Source of the DNA: Phycisphaeraceae bacterium
GTDB lineage: Bacteria > Planctomycetota > Phycisphaerae > Phycisphaerales > Phycisphaeraceae
Reading direction: 5' to 3'
Assembly (NCBI GenBank): GCA_007119405.1
Contig: SKPT01000458.1
Location: forward strand, 1-6,889
Length of the DNA: 6,889 bases
A program made the position numbers and the translations under genes. Below the pieces are notes generated by a model, which was not told the origin of the DNA, did not search any database, and worked only from the letters and a program-made list of their open reading frames with translations. Numbering within the stretch: the first letter of the stretch is position 1; the number at the start of each line of letters is the position of its first letter. Below, in pieces: positions 5,880 through 6,889 of the stretch.

Positions 5880-6368
5880 CTAGTCGCCCCGGCGCCGCTG
5901 CCACCGTTGCCGCCCACCCTCATCGTCCCCCCGACCCCGTGGCGGCGCGAAAACCGACCGCCGATGCTCCAGGATCCGCTCCCACCGCGCACGCTGCTCG
6001 TCATCCAGCAGCGCCTGCACCTCCCGCTCCAGGCGCTGCTGCTCCTGCTCCAGCTCCGGCCGCATCCGCTCGTGAATCTCACGCAGCCGCCCCGCCCGCT
6101 GCTCGAGGATCGACTTTAACCGTTCTGCCTGCTCGTTGTCCAGCTTTAATTGCTCCACCAGCCGCCCGTGCGCCCGCTCGATCAGCCGCGGATGCACCGT
6201 CCGCACCGCCGTGGACGGGTTCGACACCTCCTCCGCCGGGCCCACGACACCCGAGAGCGACCATCCCGTCACCGCTCCGCTGGCGAACAGCAGCGCCGCG
6301 CAGCCCACCGCCAGCATCACCGCGCGCCACGCCACGCCCCCGCCAGCTCTAAACCCAGGCCAGTTCAT
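5880..6368 (-). CDS. Membrane-anchored Spy/CpxP-like helical protein
   Basis: A 162-residue protein with a short basic N-terminus, one hydrophobic segment at about 14-34 (an uncleaved anchor or signal) and a long charged helical domain. Residues 74-98 read LKLDNEQAERLKSILEQRAGRLREI and 119-133 ALLDDEQRARWERIL. This pair of helices with a leucine pattern and a DEQR-type end is how periplasmic Spy/CpxP and metal-resistance sensor-like proteins are built. Members act as periplasmic chaperones or stress sensors; which applies here cannot be told. No histidine or cysteine metal site stands out. The C-terminal tail from about 143 is Arg/Gly/Asp-rich and probably disordered. The ATG overlaps the stop of the upstream gene (ATGA), indicating co-translation with it. 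Confidence 0.65.
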   Translation of the reverse strand: MNWPGFRAGGGVAWRAVMLAVGCAALLFASGAVTGWSLSGVVGPAEEVSNPSTAVRTVHPRLIERAHGRLVEQLKLDNEQAERLKSILEQRAGRLREIHERMRPELEQEQQRLEREVQALLDDEQRARWERILEHRRSVFAPPRGRGDDEGGRQRWQRRRGD

Positions 6369-6643
6369 GATATCGGGCTCGTGTACAGCGACAGGAACTC
6401 CATCACCGGCCCCAGCTCGTCACCCGCCCCGCCCAGCACCTGCCCCGCGTGCATCGCCGCCAGCGCCACCACCAGCGCCACACCCGCACACGCCGCCAGC
6501 GTCGGCGTATGCAGCACGTTCGTCGGCCGGGCCCTGGCCCGAGCGATCCGGGACGCCACCTGACGCGACACCTCAACCCCAGGCACAGGCTCACCTTGCG
6601 CCCGCGCCACCAGCTCCTGCCACTTGCCTCGGCTCACCACCAT
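6365..6643 (-). CDS. Small single-pass membrane protein of unknown function
   Basis: A 92-residue protein that I do not recognise as a named family. Residues 1-45 are soluble and basic with Arg/Ala repeats (SRQVASRIARARARP), a likely cytoplasmic part. Residues 47-66 (PTLAACAGVALVVALAAMHA) form one membrane helix, followed by a short acidic tail. Its start is the ATG at 6643 with GGGAG seven bases upstream, and its stop overlaps the start of the Spy-like gene. Small proteins of this shape next to Spy-like proteins often accompany ECF sigma factor genes and may act as membrane-bound partners of the sigma factor. No sigma gene is visible here, so an anti-sigma role is only a guess. Confidence 0.6.
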   Translation of the reverse strand: MVVSRGKWQELVARAQGEPVPGVEVSRQVASRIARARARPTNVLHTPTLAACAGVALVVALAAMHAGQVLGGAGDELGPVMEFLSLYTSPIS

Positions 6644-6700
6644 GACGCAGCTCCCAGCAAAGGCCCACCCGCTTCAAGGCCAGCCCATGAACCAGAATGC

Positions 6701-6848
6701 TCTACTTTCACCCACAATTCTTCTTTCCTGCCTTCCTGCCTTCCTGCCTTCCTGCCTTCCTCATTTGCTTCTCCCTCTTCGCGTCCTTCGCCTCCTTCGC
6801 CCCTTCGCGGTTAATCGCCCCCTTCGCCCCCTTCGCGGTTGATCGCCC
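6701..6848. repeat. Solitary repeat arm in the gene-free right end
   Basis: Bases 6644-6889 hold no gene I can support. In order they carry TTCACCCACA (6707-6716), four perfect TTCCTGCC units (6725-6756), TTCCTCATTTGCTTCTCCCT, then CTTCGCnnC units and CTTCGCGGTT. This is the right arm of the islands at 2276-2476 and 3824-3982 without an opposing left arm. The tip is doubled: TTCGCGGTTAATCGCCC (6804-6820) and TTCGCGGTTGATCGCCC (6832-6848) repeat at 28-base spacing. Confidence 0.75.
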
Positions 6849-6889
6849 GCCCTACCCCCCGCCTCGCCCCTGAAGCACCCTGCCCCGCC

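Noticed and set aside
3906..6119. A very long plus-strand open frame opposite gspE
   Set aside because: It is antisense to a clear ATPase gene, begins inside an intergenic repeat, and its product is an Arg/His/Pro/Leu-rich string with no domain. Third-position GC bias of gspE explains the lack of stops.
6624..6842. Plus-strand frames coding LPAFLPSC-type repeats
   Set aside because: They are translations of TTCCTGCC and CTTCGC repeat units.
6852..6889. Possible C-terminal end of an upstream minus-strand gene, stopping at TAG 6854-6852
   Set aside because: Only about a dozen codons are visible and they have no recognisable motif.

Overview
This window is strongly GC-rich bacterial DNA, and every gene I can support lies on the minus strand. 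Its core is a type II secretion system (T2SS) run in the classical order gspE-gspF-gspG-gspH-gspI-gspJ, read from right to left. gspJ runs off the left edge. The gene order, the pseudopilin family and the repeat-filled gaps suggest a planctomycete, perhaps Phycisphaerae, or a relative in the PVC group. That placement is inference; nothing here is a phylogenetic marker.

Layout from right to left. Bases 6889-6644 hold no gene but contain a solitary copy of a C/T-rich repeat arm. Next come two genes overlapping by ATGA: a 92-residue single-pass membrane protein (6643-6365) and a Spy/CpxP-like membrane-anchored helical protein (6368-5880). A short AT-rich spacer carries a candidate promoter with a palindrome between its -35 and -10 boxes. 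It is followed by gspE (5786-4014), gspF (3781-2531), gspG (2238-1831), gspH (1773-1180), gspI (1154-666) and gspJ (669 to the edge).

The gene products fit one machine. GspE is the cytoplasmic hexameric ATPase and GspF the inner-membrane platform. GspG is the major pseudopilin, and GspH, GspI and GspJ are minor pseudopilins forming the pseudopilus tip. GspK would be expected further left. The secretin GspD and the GspC/L/M assembly proteins are not in this window.

The most unusual part is not protein-coding. Both long gaps inside the T2SS operon (E-F and F-G) are filled with large imperfect inverted repeats. Their ends read AACCGCGAAG...CTTCGCGGTT, and their arms are built from 8-9-base CTTCGCnnC units and TTCCTGCC units. 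The F-G gap also carries six perfect copies of CTGCATT ending two bases from the gspF stop codon. The G-H gap looks like a decayed copy of the same arm. The leader peptides of GspI and GspJ are unusually long and share a 22-base hairpin-like element in the same reading frame.
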